A DNA stretch of 64,000 nucleotides from an uncultured Treponema sp. (GCA_947165895.1 CAMVCB010000008.1:1-64000), one strand, 5' to 3'; shown: positions 9,260 to 18,579, counted from the stretch's first letter. Notes: generated by a model from the sequence alone, not told the origin. A program made the numbers and translations.

Positions 9260-9916
9260 ATGAAAATTGCAATTCTTGGCGGCAGCTTTAATCCTCTTCA
9301 TATTGGTCATGCCATGCTTGCGGATGTAATCACCCACGAGCTTGGCTATGATAAGGTTCTTTTTATTCCGACGAGTAATCCCCCTCACAAGGAAATCACT
9401 GCAAAGATTAAGACTGAGCAGCGGGTTGAAATGGTAAGGCGCTTCTGCGAGTCGGTAGGCGGGGGAAAATTTGAGCTGGAAAGCTGCGAGGTTGACCGGG
9501 GCGGAATTTCCTACACGATTGATACTCTTGAATATATTATCCAGAAGTATGAAGGGAAGATTGAGGGTAAGCCTGCTCTTTTGATGGGAGAAGAAATTGC
9601 GGCTGAGTTTTCTAAATGGAAGAATCCTGAGCTTGTTGCCGGTAAATCGGATTTGATAATTGTTCCCCGCTATCCTGATTTTTATGGAAAAAATGCTTCG
9701 GAAAGCAAGAATATTCCCAAGGGAAACTATTATGGTGATTTTAAGGTGCACTTTGACCGTTCAAAGTTTAAGTATCCTCACCGCTATCTTGAAATTCCGA
9801 TTCTTACTGTTTCTTCGACAGAAATCCGGGCCAGAGTTGCTTCTAACAAGAGTTATAAATACCTGGTTCCAAAAACAATTTACGAATATATCGAAAAAGA
9901 AAATTTATACAGATGA
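9260..9916 (+). CDS. nadD: Nicotinate-nucleotide adenylyltransferase
   Basis: A 218-residue enzyme that adenylates nicotinate mononucleotide to deamido-NAD in NAD synthesis. Visible motifs are GGSFNPLHIGH near the N-terminus (nucleotidyl-transferase HxGH) and the late SSTEIRARV loop. No spacer separates it from obgE, and it overlaps yqeK by four bases, so it is translated from the obg operon. The nadD-yqeK-rsfS linkage is shared with many bacteria. Confidence 0.95.
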   Translation: MKIAILGGSFNPLHIGHAMLADVITHELGYDKVLFIPTSNPPHKEITAKIKTEQRVEMVRRFCESVGGGKFELESCEVDRGGISYTIDTLEYIIQKYEGKIEGKPALLMGEEIAAEFSKWKNPELVAGKSDLIIVPRYPDFYGKNASESKNIPKGNYYGDFKVHFDRSKFKYPHRYLEIPILTVSSTEIRARVASNKSYKYLVPKTIYEYIEKENLYR

Positions 9917-10482
9917 ATTACGTTGAACTGACTGAAAAAATAAGGCATTTTACTGAAAGCTCAGTAAAAAAATCCCGATATGAACATTCTGTACGGGTTG
10001 CCCAGATGTGCGCAAGAATCTGCCGCTATTACGGAATTGACGCTGACAAGGGCTATCTTGCCGGGATTGGGCATGACATGTGCAAGGATTTTCCTGAGGA
10101 AAAGCTGATTGAACTTGCTTCTAAAGACGGATGCCCCATTATTGAAATTGAAAAAGAAAAACCTTCCCTGCTTCACGGACGGGCTGCCGCTGTGATGATG
10201 AAGGAAAGTTTTTTAATAGAAGATGAAGAGATTCTTGAGGCGGTTGCTTATCATACTTCCGGTAAGCGGGGTATGTGTGATTTGACGAAGGCTTTGTTTA
10301 TTGCTGATAAAATTGAGCCCGGTCGTCCACAGGCAACGCCAAAATATATTGAAGATAAGTTTAAATTATCTTTGAACGGAATGCTTTATTCTGTCCTTAA
10401 GGAAAATTATGATTATCTTACCAAAAAAGGATATGAAGTTTTTCCAGGGACAGAAGAGCTCTTAAAGGATTACTGTGAATAA
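9913..10482 (+). CDS. yqeK: HD-domain dinucleoside tetraphosphatase YqeK
   Basis: A 189-residue HD-superfamily hydrolase. Metal ligands are visible in HSVRVAQ, GIGHDMCKDFP, LLHGRAAA and YHTSGKRGM, with the family motif FIADKIEPGRP. YqeK proteins cleave diadenosine tetraphosphate symmetrically. The gene overlaps nadD by ATGA, a translational-coupling arrangement. Family assignment is firm; the substrate is taken from characterised relatives. Confidence 0.92.
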   Translation: MNYVELTEKIRHFTESSVKKSRYEHSVRVAQMCARICRYYGIDADKGYLAGIGHDMCKDFPEEKLIELASKDGCPIIEIEKEKPSLLHGRAAAVMMKESFLIEDEEILEAVAYHTSGKRGMCDLTKALFIADKIEPGRPQATPKYIEDKFKLSLNGMLYSVLKENYDYLTKKGYEVFPGTEELLKDYCE

Positions 10483-10494
10483 GAGGGTGGGGGA

Positions 10495-11694
10495 ATGCGA
10501 AAGATTAAGGACGAGCAGAAGGGAATTATTTTTATTATCCTGATTCTTTTTATTGTTGGCCTTGCGCTGGCAATTTTTTCTACTTCGCTGAAAACTGACG
10601 TTGTTGAGGATACTCTTAAGGCCGACAAAAATATAAACCTTCTTATTGGTGTTGAAGATTCAGATAAAACTCTGCTTTTTGCAAGCGTTCTGATTTATTA
10701 TCCTTCTTCCCAGAAAGCGGCTTTAATCAACCTTCCGGGCTATACTGGAGCCATTTATTCCAGCCTGAACCGCGCAGACCAGCTTAAAAAGGTTTATGAG
10801 GAAAGCGGAATTGAAAGCTACCGTGAAGAGGTCAGAAAGCTGATTGGTATTTCTGTTCCTTTTTACTGTATTATTTCTATGGAAAATTTCAGCCGGCTTG
10901 CTGATTATCTTGGCGGGCTCAGGGTTTTTATTGCTGAGCCTATTGATTATACCGGCGAAGATGGCGTTAAATATCTTTTGCCTTCCGGTTCTGTAAATCT
11001 TGACGGAGATAAGGTTTATTCTTATCTTCATTACAGGCTGGCGGGGGAAACTGAAACTGACCTTCAGGACAGGTATCAGAATGCGATGGCGGCATTTTTA
11101 ACCGGTCTTAGTGATAAAAAGTTTTTGATTTTCCACGGTAATAACTTTATAAATTACAGGGACTGTTTTACGACTAACCTGAAAAATAAAGAGAAAGAGG
11201 AACTGTTTAAAATTATTTCTGATGTGGATGCTGAGTCCATTATTAAGCAGACAATTACAGGTTCTTTCCGTAATGTTGACGGTAAAAACCTTTTGTTCCC
11301 CCTTAACAATGGTGAAAACGTAAGAAATAATGTAAGGCAGGTTTCCAATATGCTTGTATCTGCGGACGGAAGCTATACCAGCCGTGTTTACGTTCTTGAA
11401 ATTCAAAACGGAACTACAATTCAGGGACTTGCGCGTAATACTTCCATTCTCTTCCAGAATGCAAGTTATGATGTTCTTAGTGCGGTAAATGCCGACAGGA
11501 ACGACTATGAGGAGACTGTAATTATCGACCGGCTTGGAAATGAGCAGGCGGCAAAATCAATCGGGGAATTTATTCACTGTGATAATATTATCCGCCCTGG
11601 TGAAAATGATGTCTCTCATTCTGCCGAGGTAGACTTTACCATCATTCTTGGTAAGGACTTTAACGGACAATACGTTATTAAAAGGAGAAAATAA
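10495..11694 (+). CDS. LCP (LytR-CpsA-Psr) family protein with LytR C-terminal domain
   Basis: A 399-residue protein anchored by one N-terminal TM helix (about residues 11-31). The extracytoplasmic LCP fold spans about 40-215 and a LytR_C-like domain about 300-385 (VLEIQNGTTIQGLA). LCP enzymes transfer polymers to the cell envelope. Here the usual Arg-Asp loop after the IPRD strand reads INLPGYTG, so the phosphate-binding arginine is missing at that position. It may be a spirochaete-specific non-transferase. GAGGGTGG before ATG 10495 is the ribosome-binding site. Confidence 0.8.
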   Translation: MRKIKDEQKGIIFIILILFIVGLALAIFSTSLKTDVVEDTLKADKNINLLIGVEDSDKTLLFASVLIYYPSSQKAALINLPGYTGAIYSSLNRADQLKKVYEESGIESYREEVRKLIGISVPFYCIISMENFSRLADYLGGLRVFIAEPIDYTGEDGVKYLLPSGSVNLDGDKVYSYLHYRLAGETETDLQDRYQNAMAAFLTGLSDKKFLIFHGNNFINYRDCFTTNLKNKEKEELFKIISDVDAESIIKQTITGSFRNVDGKNLLFPLNNGENVRNNVRQVSNMLVSADGSYTSRVYVLEIQNGTTIQGLARNTSILFQNASYDVLSAVNADRNDYEETVIIDRLGNEQAAKSIGEFIHCDNIIRPGENDVSHSAEVDFTIILGKDFNGQYVIKRRK

Positions 11695-11700
11695 GGGATT

Positions 11701-12057
11701 ATGAAAACATTAAGAGAAAAGGCAATTGAAATCGCAAAGCTTATGGAAGACGGAAAGGGTAAGGATGTTGTTCTTTTGAACATAAGCGAACTTAACAGCT
11801 GGACAGATTATTTTGTAATCGTGACTGTAAACTCTTCTACCCACTGGCAGGGACTTTTGAAGGATGTTAAGAATTATATTAAGGATAATGACCTTGAAAT
11901 CCACCTTACAAATAAAAAGAGCCCTGACGGAGACGACTGGAACCTCATCGACCTTGGTCCGATTGTAGTTCACCTTATGTCTGAAAGTGCAAGAAATTTC
12001 TATGATCTTGAAAAGCTCTGGCACGCAGGTGAAAAAATCGATTACGCTAATGAGTAA
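11701..12057 (+). CDS. rsfS: Ribosomal silencing factor RsfS
   Basis: A 118-residue RsfS/Iojap protein that binds L14 and blocks subunit joining in starved cells. Family signatures are WTDYFVIVTVNS near residue 37, then GDDWNLIDLGPIVVHLM and YDLEKLW. Length is typical. It closes the operon, six bases after the LCP gene and 50 bases before a strong terminator. Confidence 0.95.
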   Translation: MKTLREKAIEIAKLMEDGKGKDVVLLNISELNSWTDYFVIVTVNSSTHWQGLLKDVKNYIKDNDLEIHLTNKKSPDGDDWNLIDLGPIVVHLMSESARNFYDLEKLWHAGEKIDYANE

Positions 12058-12106
12058 TGGAAAAACTCGCAGGCTGCAGGGGGCTTAAAGCAGGGAGCAT
12101 AAAAAA

Positions 12107-12140
12107 GACCGTTCGGTTTTACCGGGCGGTCTTTTTTTTT
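12107..12140 (+). terminator. Intrinsic terminator after rsfS
   Basis: An 11 bp stem (12107-12117 with 12121-12131, including G-T pairs) with a three-base loop runs into nine T's. Confidence 0.93.
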
Positions 12141-12175
12141 CAGCAGTAAGCGGATTATGCTTATTGTATGTTAAA

Positions 12176-12463
12176 TTAGAAATTATCTTCGTTTAGAAGT
12201 TCGTCAGATGGGTCCGGGCGGTAATTCTGATAGCCGTCTTCCGGTTCAACATCATCGTAAGGTTCTTCATAATCTTCTTCTTCTTTGAAAACGTCGTCAT
12301 AATAAAGATCAGCGTCATCATCGAATTCATCTAGTGATTCATCTGAATCGTCCTCATCTTCTTCAAAATCATCTTCAAAATCATCTTCGTAATCAGAAAA
12401 ATCATCATCATATGAAAAAGACATCTGAAAATCAGCGAATTCTTCAGAATCAAAATAAGACAT
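12176..12463 (-). CDS. Extremely acidic small protein
   Basis: A 95-residue reading frame in which 46 residues are Asp or Glu and only two are Lys or Arg. Tyr and Phe are spread between the acidic runs. No cysteine, TM segment or known domain is visible, and it is probably disordered. The ribosome-binding site is weak (GGGG some eight bases before the ATG). It is isolated between the rsfS terminator and a divergent kinase gene. It could be a cation- or nucleic-acid-mimic protein, or a non-coding low-complexity frame. Confidence 0.5.
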   Translation of the reverse strand: MSYFDSEEFADFQMSFSYDDDFSDYEDDFEDDFEEDEDDSDESLDEFDDDADLYYDDVFKEEEDYEEPYDDVEPEDGYQNYRPDPSDELLNEDNF

Positions 12464-12560
12464 GGAAAACCCCGGAACAGTTAGATTTGTTTTGCAACTC
12501 TCGAACTATAGAAATGTAAATTTTAGAGCTATTCTTGTCAATACTTGTGAAAAGAAAATT

Positions 12561-12589
12561 TTGCCAAATATAATCTTATGGCTTATAAT
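12561..12589 (+). promoter_or_regulatory. Promoter of the second hybrid kinase
   Basis: TTGCCA (12561-12566), a 17-base spacer and a perfect TATAAT (12584-12589). The -10 box ends 11 bases before the ATG, so the transcript leader should be only about five bases. Confidence 0.75.
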
Positions 12590-12600
12590 TTTATAATATT

Positions 12601-14391
12601 ATGAAAGATGAAATTGAAAAAAAGAATATTTTTGTGCGTCTCGTTAATCTTATAGTAAATGAATCATATTCTATTAACCGTAGTCTTTTTAATCTCATGT
12701 GTACAACTGCGCTGATTGCGGGGCTTTTTTCAACAATTTCAGCTATTGTAATGCACTTTTCTTTAAGTGTAATGGTCTTTTCTATCTTTATTGTGCTTAC
12801 AGCCCTTTTATGCTTTTTTATTTCGATAAAGCTTAAGCTTCAGACCTTTGCCAATGTCCTGCTTGTTCTTTTTGTCAACTGCTGTATCTTTCCGATTCTG
12901 TATTTTATTTCGGACGGTATGAACGGGGGTATGCCCCTGTGGATGCTTTTAGGCCTTATTGCAACCCTCCTGATTCTAAAGGGACGGGTATGTGCTGTTG
13001 TATTTACAGTAAATCTTCTGATTCAGATTCTTACGATTGTTTACGGTGCTCTTCATCCGGATGTTTTTGCTCCTATGCCCGATAAATACATGGCTACAGC
13101 TGATATGCTTTTTGCCCTTATTATCGTTACTCTTTCAATCGGCTTTGTATTTAAGTTTGAATCTAAGACTTATGAAAAACAGCAGAGAAAAATAATGGAT
13201 GCTATGAGGCGGGCCGATGAGGCAAACCTTATTAAATCTGAATTTCTTTCCAATATTTCTCATGATGTAAGAACTCCGATGAATGCAATTGTCGGTTATT
13301 CCGAAATCGCAATGCAGAATTGCGATGACAGAAAAAAACTGATGGACTGCTTTTCTAAGATTAAGATTGCAAGCGAGCAGCTTTTAAATCTTATTGACGG
13401 AATTCTTGATATGTCCCAGATTGAAGTTGGTTCTATCAAGCTTGTTGAGTCTGAATGTTCGATTCAGGCTGTCATTAATGACGTTATAGAAATTCTTGAT
13501 AAGGAAATACAGGCTAAAAAACTCAATGTTCAGATTGATTACTCTCAGCTTTGGGAGGATGCAATTACCTGTGATAAGGCAAGGCTTATTCAGATTATTC
13601 AGAACGTTGTTTCAAATGCAATTCAGTATTCTTATGATGGCCGCCATCTTTATATTTCAGTGGCACAACCGGCAATTGATAACGAGCAGGGAATCGCAAG
13701 AACTCAGATTTTAGTTCGTGATGAAGGCTGCGGAATTAATCAGAAGTTTTTGCAGAAGATTTTTGATCCTTTTGAAAGGGAAAGAATTGCGGGTAAGACT
13801 GAAATTCCTGGAATCGGTCTTGGACTTTCAATTACAAGAAAGCTTGTGCAGCTGATGAACGGTAAAATTGAAATTAAGAGTAAGGAAGGCAAGGGAACTG
13901 ATGTTACCATTACAATTCCTTTTGCGATTCAGACTCTTACAGAGATTACTGACGAAACAGAGCCGGATGAAATCCTCATTAAGGGAAAGAGAATTCTTGT
14001 TGCCGAAGACAATTCTTTGAACCGCGAAATCGTAAAGGATATGCTGGAAACGGCAGGCTGTCAGATTGAAGAGGCCAGGGACGGAACCTTTGCGGTTGAT
14101 ATGGTAAATCTTTCCGGGGAAGGCTATTACGACCTTATTCTTATGGATATTCAGATGCCTATGATGGACGGCTATGAAGCAACAAGAATTATACGTTCTT
14201 TCCAGAATGAACATTTGAGAAAAATTCCTATAGTTGCCCTTTCTGCAAATGCCTTTCAGGAGGATAAGAAAAAAGCCTTTGATTGTGGAATGGACGCCTT
14301 TATTTCAAAGCCTGTGTCTGCGGAAAAGCTTGCCCGGGTTCTTAACGTAATTCTTAACGGCGATAAAAAACGTGAATTTGTTGCCGAGTAA
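12601..14391 (+). CDS. Membrane hybrid sensor histidine kinase with one receiver
   Basis: A 596-residue kinase. The first 195 residues form about six TM helices with no large extracytoplasmic loop, so the stimulus is probably membrane-borne. HisKA follows (NISHDVRTPMNAIVG), then HATPase (VVSNAIQYS, DEGCGI, GIGLGLS) and a C-terminal receiver (VAEDN, LMDIQMPMMDGYE, SKPVS). There is no Shine-Dalgarno site, and a consensus promoter abuts the start, pointing to leaderless translation. The phosphate would need an external HPt such as the one at 2374. Confidence 0.9.
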   Translation: MKDEIEKKNIFVRLVNLIVNESYSINRSLFNLMCTTALIAGLFSTISAIVMHFSLSVMVFSIFIVLTALLCFFISIKLKLQTFANVLLVLFVNCCIFPILYFISDGMNGGMPLWMLLGLIATLLILKGRVCAVVFTVNLLIQILTIVYGALHPDVFAPMPDKYMATADMLFALIIVTLSIGFVFKFESKTYEKQQRKIMDAMRRADEANLIKSEFLSNISHDVRTPMNAIVGYSEIAMQNCDDRKKLMDCFSKIKIASEQLLNLIDGILDMSQIEVGSIKLVESECSIQAVINDVIEILDKEIQAKKLNVQIDYSQLWEDAITCDKARLIQIIQNVVSNAIQYSYDGRHLYISVAQPAIDNEQGIARTQILVRDEGCGINQKFLQKIFDPFERERIAGKTEIPGIGLGLSITRKLVQLMNGKIEIKSKEGKGTDVTITIPFAIQTLTEITDETEPDEILIKGKRILVAEDNSLNREIVKDMLETAGCQIEEARDGTFAVDMVNLSGEGYYDLILMDIQMPMMDGYEATRIIRSFQNEHLRKIPIVALSANAFQEDKKKAFDCGMDAFISKPVSAEKLARVLNVILNGDKKREFVAE

Positions 14392-14394
14392 AAC

Positions 14395-14423
14395 TTGCAA
14401 AAGTCTGCTTTGTGCTTTATTCT
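14395..14423 (+). promoter_or_regulatory. Promoter of pullulanase gene, leaderless spacing
   Basis: TTGCAA (14395-14400), 17 bases, then TATTCT (14418-14423). Six bases separate the -10 box from ATG 14430, so transcription should start at the ATG itself. Confidence 0.6.
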
Positions 14424-14429
14424 GTTTAT

Positions 14430-16316
14430 ATGAACTTTAGCGATAAACTAAAAACTGATGTAAGTAATTTTGGATTTAAGGACGGATTTTTTACCACATG
14501 GTCGCCTTCTGCAAAGAAGGTAAGCCTCCTTTTATATAAAACATTTGATGATGTAAAGACGGGTTCTGCTTCGATGGAGGTTAGTCTTGAGGGTGGTGAA
14601 GGAGGCTGCTGGAAAAATAAGAATCCTCTTTCTGCCTCTCAGCTTTCCGGATTTTTGTATTATAAATACCGCTTTACTTTTGAAGATGCTGAATATGAAG
14701 TTTGTGATATCTGGGCAAAATGCGCTTCAAAAGAATCTCTTGCATCCCGCCTCTGCGACATAAAAAAAGAAAAAGCTTCTTTTCCTGAAGCTTTTAATCA
14801 GGCTTATTATAATCCCTTTGGAAAAAACGGAAGTCAGGCAAAAAGCTTTACTGACGCTGTTATTTTTGAAATGCACATCCGGGACTGGTCAAGGTCTTAT
14901 GTAAAGGACAGCTGCGGAAAGTTTGTAGAAATTGCTGACAATGAAAAACTGATGTCCCATCTTAAGGAGCTTGGCGTTACCCACGTTCAGATTCTTCCCA
15001 TGTTCGAATATGCAAACTCCTGCGATGATAAATCCTATAACTGGGGCTATGACCCCTTCAATTTTAATGTGCCTTGCAGCCGCTACACCCGGGAAGGCTT
15101 TACTGACGGCGTAGAAAGCGTGAGGGATATGAGGCAGATGGTTCAGGCCTTCCATGATAATGGAATAGCAGTAATTATGGACGTTGTTTATAATCACACT
15201 TTCGGAACGGGTACCGCTTCAATTTACGATATGACGGCTCCTTTTTATTTTTACCGCATGAAGACAAATGAAAAGGGCGGACTTGAATATTTTAACGGCT
15301 CCGGCTGCGGTAACGAAGTAGCCGCTAATCATGATATGGTCAGAGCCTTTATTATCGATTCCCTTAAACACTGGATGCAGGATTTTCATATTAACGGCTT
15401 CCGTTTTGATTTGATGGGAGTTTTTGAAACTTCCACAATGAAAGAAATTTATGAAGAACTGAAAAAAATCGATTCAAATGTCCTTGTTTACGGCGAGCCC
15501 TGGTGCGGAGGTGAGTGCGGCGTAAAAAACGGCTGTACAAAGTCTGTAATTGATGAATGTGAAGGCGTAGCCTGCTTTAATGATGATTTCAGGGATGCGA
15601 TAAAAGGGGCTGAATTTGCAGGCTTTAAGCAGGGGGAAGTTCAGGGAATTTTTAATGACCAGGCTATATGCAGGGGGCTTACCGGCTCTCTGAAGAAAAA
15701 CGGCGGCTTTACTGTAGATTCTAACCGCACAATAAACTATGTGGAATGTCACGATAATTATACTCTTTTTGACAAGCTTGCAATTTCTTATCTGAACAGG
15801 ACTGACTTCCGGGGCGATTTGTACAAGGAAATCGGCCCGGCGGGAATTGACAGGGTAAAAAAACAGGATATACTTTGCGCAGCTTATATTATCCTTGCCC
15901 AGGGAATTCCTTTTATAAACGGAGGACAGGAATTCATGCGTACAAAAATGGGTGACGAAAACAGTTATATTTCTTCTGATGAAATAAATCAGATTGATTT
16001 TTCTTTTAAGGAAAAAAATGCTGAAGTATTTAATTTTTACAAGGGGCTTTTTGAGCTTAGAAGAAAAAATCCGCAAGCTTTCGGTCATAACGCTGATGCC
16101 AGGGCCTTTGATTTGAAGCCGGGCCTTGTATATTATGAAAGCGCAGCCTTTGGCATATATTATAATGCCTCTTCAGAAGCTTTTGCTGCACCTTGCAGGG
16201 ATTATCAATTCCAGATAGACCTTTCATCTGGTACTGTTGTGGAAAAAAAGCTTTCTGACTGTGTGAATGCAGAACTTACACTTGAGCCGCTTTCATTTAT
16301 AATCTTAAAAAAATAG
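14430..16316 (+). CDS. pulA: Type I pullulanase (GH13, debranching)
   Basis: A cytoplasmic enzyme of about 628 residues that cleaves alpha-1,6 branches of glycogen, pullulan or starch dextrins. A CBM48-like N-terminal domain precedes the barrel. The type I signature YNWGYDP is present, as are MDVVYNHT, nucleophile GFRFDLMG, acid/base VYGEPWC and third acid VECHDNYTLFDKL. There is no signal peptide. ATG 14430 is chosen over GTG 14412 on homology, and neither has a ribosome-binding site. The secreted amylase gene follows ten bases later, so the pair handles outside and inside steps of starch use. Confidence 0.93.
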   Translation: MNFSDKLKTDVSNFGFKDGFFTTWSPSAKKVSLLLYKTFDDVKTGSASMEVSLEGGEGGCWKNKNPLSASQLSGFLYYKYRFTFEDAEYEVCDIWAKCASKESLASRLCDIKKEKASFPEAFNQAYYNPFGKNGSQAKSFTDAVIFEMHIRDWSRSYVKDSCGKFVEIADNEKLMSHLKELGVTHVQILPMFEYANSCDDKSYNWGYDPFNFNVPCSRYTREGFTDGVESVRDMRQMVQAFHDNGIAVIMDVVYNHTFGTGTASIYDMTAPFYFYRMKTNEKGGLEYFNGSGCGNEVAANHDMVRAFIIDSLKHWMQDFHINGFRFDLMGVFETSTMKEIYEELKKIDSNVLVYGEPWCGGECGVKNGCTKSVIDECEGVACFNDDFRDAIKGAEFAGFKQGEVQGIFNDQAICRGLTGSLKKNGGFTVDSNRTINYVECHDNYTLFDKLAISYLNRTDFRGDLYKEIGPAGIDRVKKQDILCAAYIILAQGIPFINGGQEFMRTKMGDENSYISSDEINQIDFSFKEKNAEVFNFYKGLFELRRKNPQAFGHNADARAFDLKPGLVYYESAAFGIYYNASSEAFAAPCRDYQFQIDLSSGTVVEKKLSDCVNAELTLEPLSFIILKK

Positions 16317-16325
16317 GAGTCTTTT

Positions 16326-17750
16326 ATGAAAAAAATCCATTCGTCTGTTTTAAAGGTATTTTTCTTTGTCCTGATTTTTTCTTCCCTTCAGTCTCTTTTC
16401 TGTCAGTCAAAGGAATCTATAAGAAGCGGCGCAATTCTGCACTGCTGGTGCTGGTCTTTTAAAACAATTGAAGAAAAGCTTCCGGAAATTGCGGAGGCTG
16501 GCTATACAGCAATTCAAACTTCTCCTGTAAATACCTGCCTTGTGGGTGAAAAGGGCGGCCTTGAAATCTTTGGACGCAATGGAGGCGGAAAGTGGTATTA
16601 TCACTATCAGCCGACTGACTGGAAAATCGGAAACTATCAGCTTGGAAGTCGTGATGATTTTATCAGCATGTGTAAAAAAGCTCATTCCCTTGGGATTGGA
16701 GTAATTGTCGATGTGCTTCCAAATCATACTACGCCGGATAAATCTGCCCTTTCTGAGGACTTTGTAAAGGCCTGCGGCGGTCTGGAAAAGCTTTATCACT
16801 ATAACAGCCGCTTTTCGGTTCAGAGCGATATAAACAGACTTCAGGCAACAACTCATTCAATGGGCGGCCTGCCTGACGTAAATACTGAAAATCCCCTTTT
16901 TCAGGCTTATTTTATGACTTTTATGAATGACGTAATTGACTGCGGAGCTAACGGCTTCAGATTCGATACTGCCAAGCATATCGGCCTTCCTGATGATCCC
17001 CTTGATCCATATGCAGAAAAGAATAACTTCTGGCCGCTTTTTACAGGAAAGGAAGGCATAAACGGAGTCTATCTTCATAATGCGTCAAACCTTTTTCTTT
17101 ACGGCGAGGTTTTGCAGGGCGAAAATACCCGGGAAAAGGATTATGCAGCTTTTATAAATGTTACGGCAAGTCATTACGGGGCAAGTGTCAGAAGTCAGAT
17201 AAAAAGTCAGGGACTTTCTGCAAAGCATCTTACCGGATGGAGAAATGATGCTGGTGAAGATAAACTTGTAACCTGGGTAGAATCGCATGATACTTATGCA
17301 AATGCGGGTGAAAGTGCAAAACTTACAAACTGGCAGATTCGCAAGGGCTGGGCTGTAATTGCGGCGCGGAAGGGGGGCGTTCCTCTCTTTTTCAGCAGAC
17401 CCAGGGGCTCGGAAGGGGTTCAGTTCCCGGGGGAAAGTAAAATCGGTGATGCCGGTAATGATGAATTTAAAAATCCGGAAGTTGTAGCCCTTAATTATTT
17501 TAAGATTTTTGCAAAAGGGCTTGATGAAAGGCTTTTTAATGCGGATGAAGAAAAGACCGTTTTGTGTATTGAACGGGGAAATAAGGGAATGGTTCTTGTT
17601 AATGCCGGAGCAAAGGCTTATAAGATAAAATGTCAGACTGCCTTAAAGGACGGAGCTTACACGGATAAGGCTCACGGATTTATTTTTAAGGTAAAAAACG
17701 GCGTTTTGACCGGAAAAGTAGACGCAGAAAAAATCTGTGTGATTTACTGA
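16326..17750 (+). CDS. Exported alpha-amylase (GH13)
   Basis: A 474-residue enzyme with a cleavable signal peptide (residues about 1-26, ending SLFCQ). The barrel shows VIVDVLPNHT, nucleophile GFRFDTAKH, acid/base LYGEVLQG and VESHDTYAN. It hydrolyses internal alpha-1,4 bonds of starch in the periplasm or outside. No starch-binding module is attached. AGGAG precedes the ATG. It is co-transcribed with the pullulanase gene. Confidence 0.92.
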   Translation: MKKIHSSVLKVFFFVLIFSSLQSLFCQSKESIRSGAILHCWCWSFKTIEEKLPEIAEAGYTAIQTSPVNTCLVGEKGGLEIFGRNGGGKWYYHYQPTDWKIGNYQLGSRDDFISMCKKAHSLGIGVIVDVLPNHTTPDKSALSEDFVKACGGLEKLYHYNSRFSVQSDINRLQATTHSMGGLPDVNTENPLFQAYFMTFMNDVIDCGANGFRFDTAKHIGLPDDPLDPYAEKNNFWPLFTGKEGINGVYLHNASNLFLYGEVLQGENTREKDYAAFINVTASHYGASVRSQIKSQGLSAKHLTGWRNDAGEDKLVTWVESHDTYANAGESAKLTNWQIRKGWAVIAARKGGVPLFFSRPRGSEGVQFPGESKIGDAGNDEFKNPEVVALNYFKIFAKGLDERLFNADEEKTVLCIERGNKGMVLVNAGAKAYKIKCQTALKDGAYTDKAHGFIFKVKNGVLTGKVDAEKICVIY

Positions 17751-17770
17751 AAATCACCTTATTCCGGCTC

Positions 17771-18451
17771 TTAGTAAATCATCAGAATGCCTGCTGCCGA
17801 AACAATTGCAAATGATAAAAGGTAGCAGCTTTCAAAAAGCGGCTGGGAATATTTTTTAGAAATTAAAGTCATTTCTGACGCGTAAATCAAAAGCTGGAAA
17901 AGAGTTGTAATGCTTCCGATTGTCAGCAAAAGTGAATAAAGCCTGTGGGAGAAAATCAATTCGGCAAGAGCCGTGTATAAAAGCCAGCCTCCTGCAAAAA
18001 AAGCGGCTGCATAAAAAAGAAAGAGGAAAAAGCTCTTCGTTTTTGTAATAAAGCAGAAGCTGCCGAATAAAGTAATCATGATGATTATAAAAAACGCAGA
18101 AAACCACGAAGGAATGCGGATAAGGTAAATCGTTGGAAAATAAAGCATGTTCCAGACGGCAAGAATAAGAAGATATGACAGAAGGGCCAGAAACTTCAGA
18201 TTTTTAGTTTTGTTGAGCTGCAAAAGCAGGGGGATTTCTGTAAAAAGCGCCGCAAGGATTTGTATCTGTATGATTCTTAATGAATCGGGGTATCTTTCAT
18301 TTAAAAGTGAAATTATAAAGGCTGTTGCAAAGGGGATTATAAGAAATGAAAAAACAATTTTTGGTGCTTTGATTTTTTTTATATAGAAAACAATATAAAG
18401 AGTCAAAATAAGAGCCAGAAGTCCAAGAAAAATCCAGATAAAATAATTCAT
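17771..18451 (-). CDS. Polytopic membrane protein of unknown function
   Basis: A 226-residue protein with seven or eight predicted TM helices and almost no soluble loops. No transporter or enzyme motif was recognised. It converges on the amylase gene and diverges from oadG, with the oad promoter in between. Gene reality is supported by length, composition and a clean start. Confidence 0.7.
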   Translation of the reverse strand: MNYFIWIFLGLLALILTLYIVFYIKKIKAPKIVFSFLIIPFATAFIISLLNERYPDSLRIIQIQILAALFTEIPLLLQLNKTKNLKFLALLSYLLILAVWNMLYFPTIYLIRIPSWFSAFFIIIMITLFGSFCFITKTKSFFLFLFYAAAFFAGGWLLYTALAELIFSHRLYSLLLTIGSITTLFQLLIYASEMTLISKKYSQPLFESCYLLSFAIVSAAGILMIY

Positions 18452-18498
18452 AACAAAAATATATCACAGCATTTATCAGTTTGCCAATTCTCACCCCC

Positions 18499-18527
18499 TT
18501 TAAAAAAAAATAATATTCCAATATAAT
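18499..18527 (+). promoter_or_regulatory. oad operon promoter
   Basis: TTTAAA (18499-18504), 17 bases, TATAAT (18522-18527). A small hairpin, AAATCG with CGATTT (about 18539-18561), runs into a T-tract just before the oadG AGGAG. It could act as an attenuator. Confidence 0.65.
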
Positions 18528-18579
18528 TTTGCGTATTAAAATCGGGTCAAATTTCGATTTTTTTTAGGAGTAACTTTTT

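Noticed and set aside
9179..9751. 190-residue antisense frame opposite nadD
   Set aside because: Opposite a certain gene, no start signals and no recognisable motif.
15474..16088. 204-residue antisense frame opposite pullulanase gene
   Set aside because: Shadow frame; the plus-strand catalytic motifs are unambiguous.
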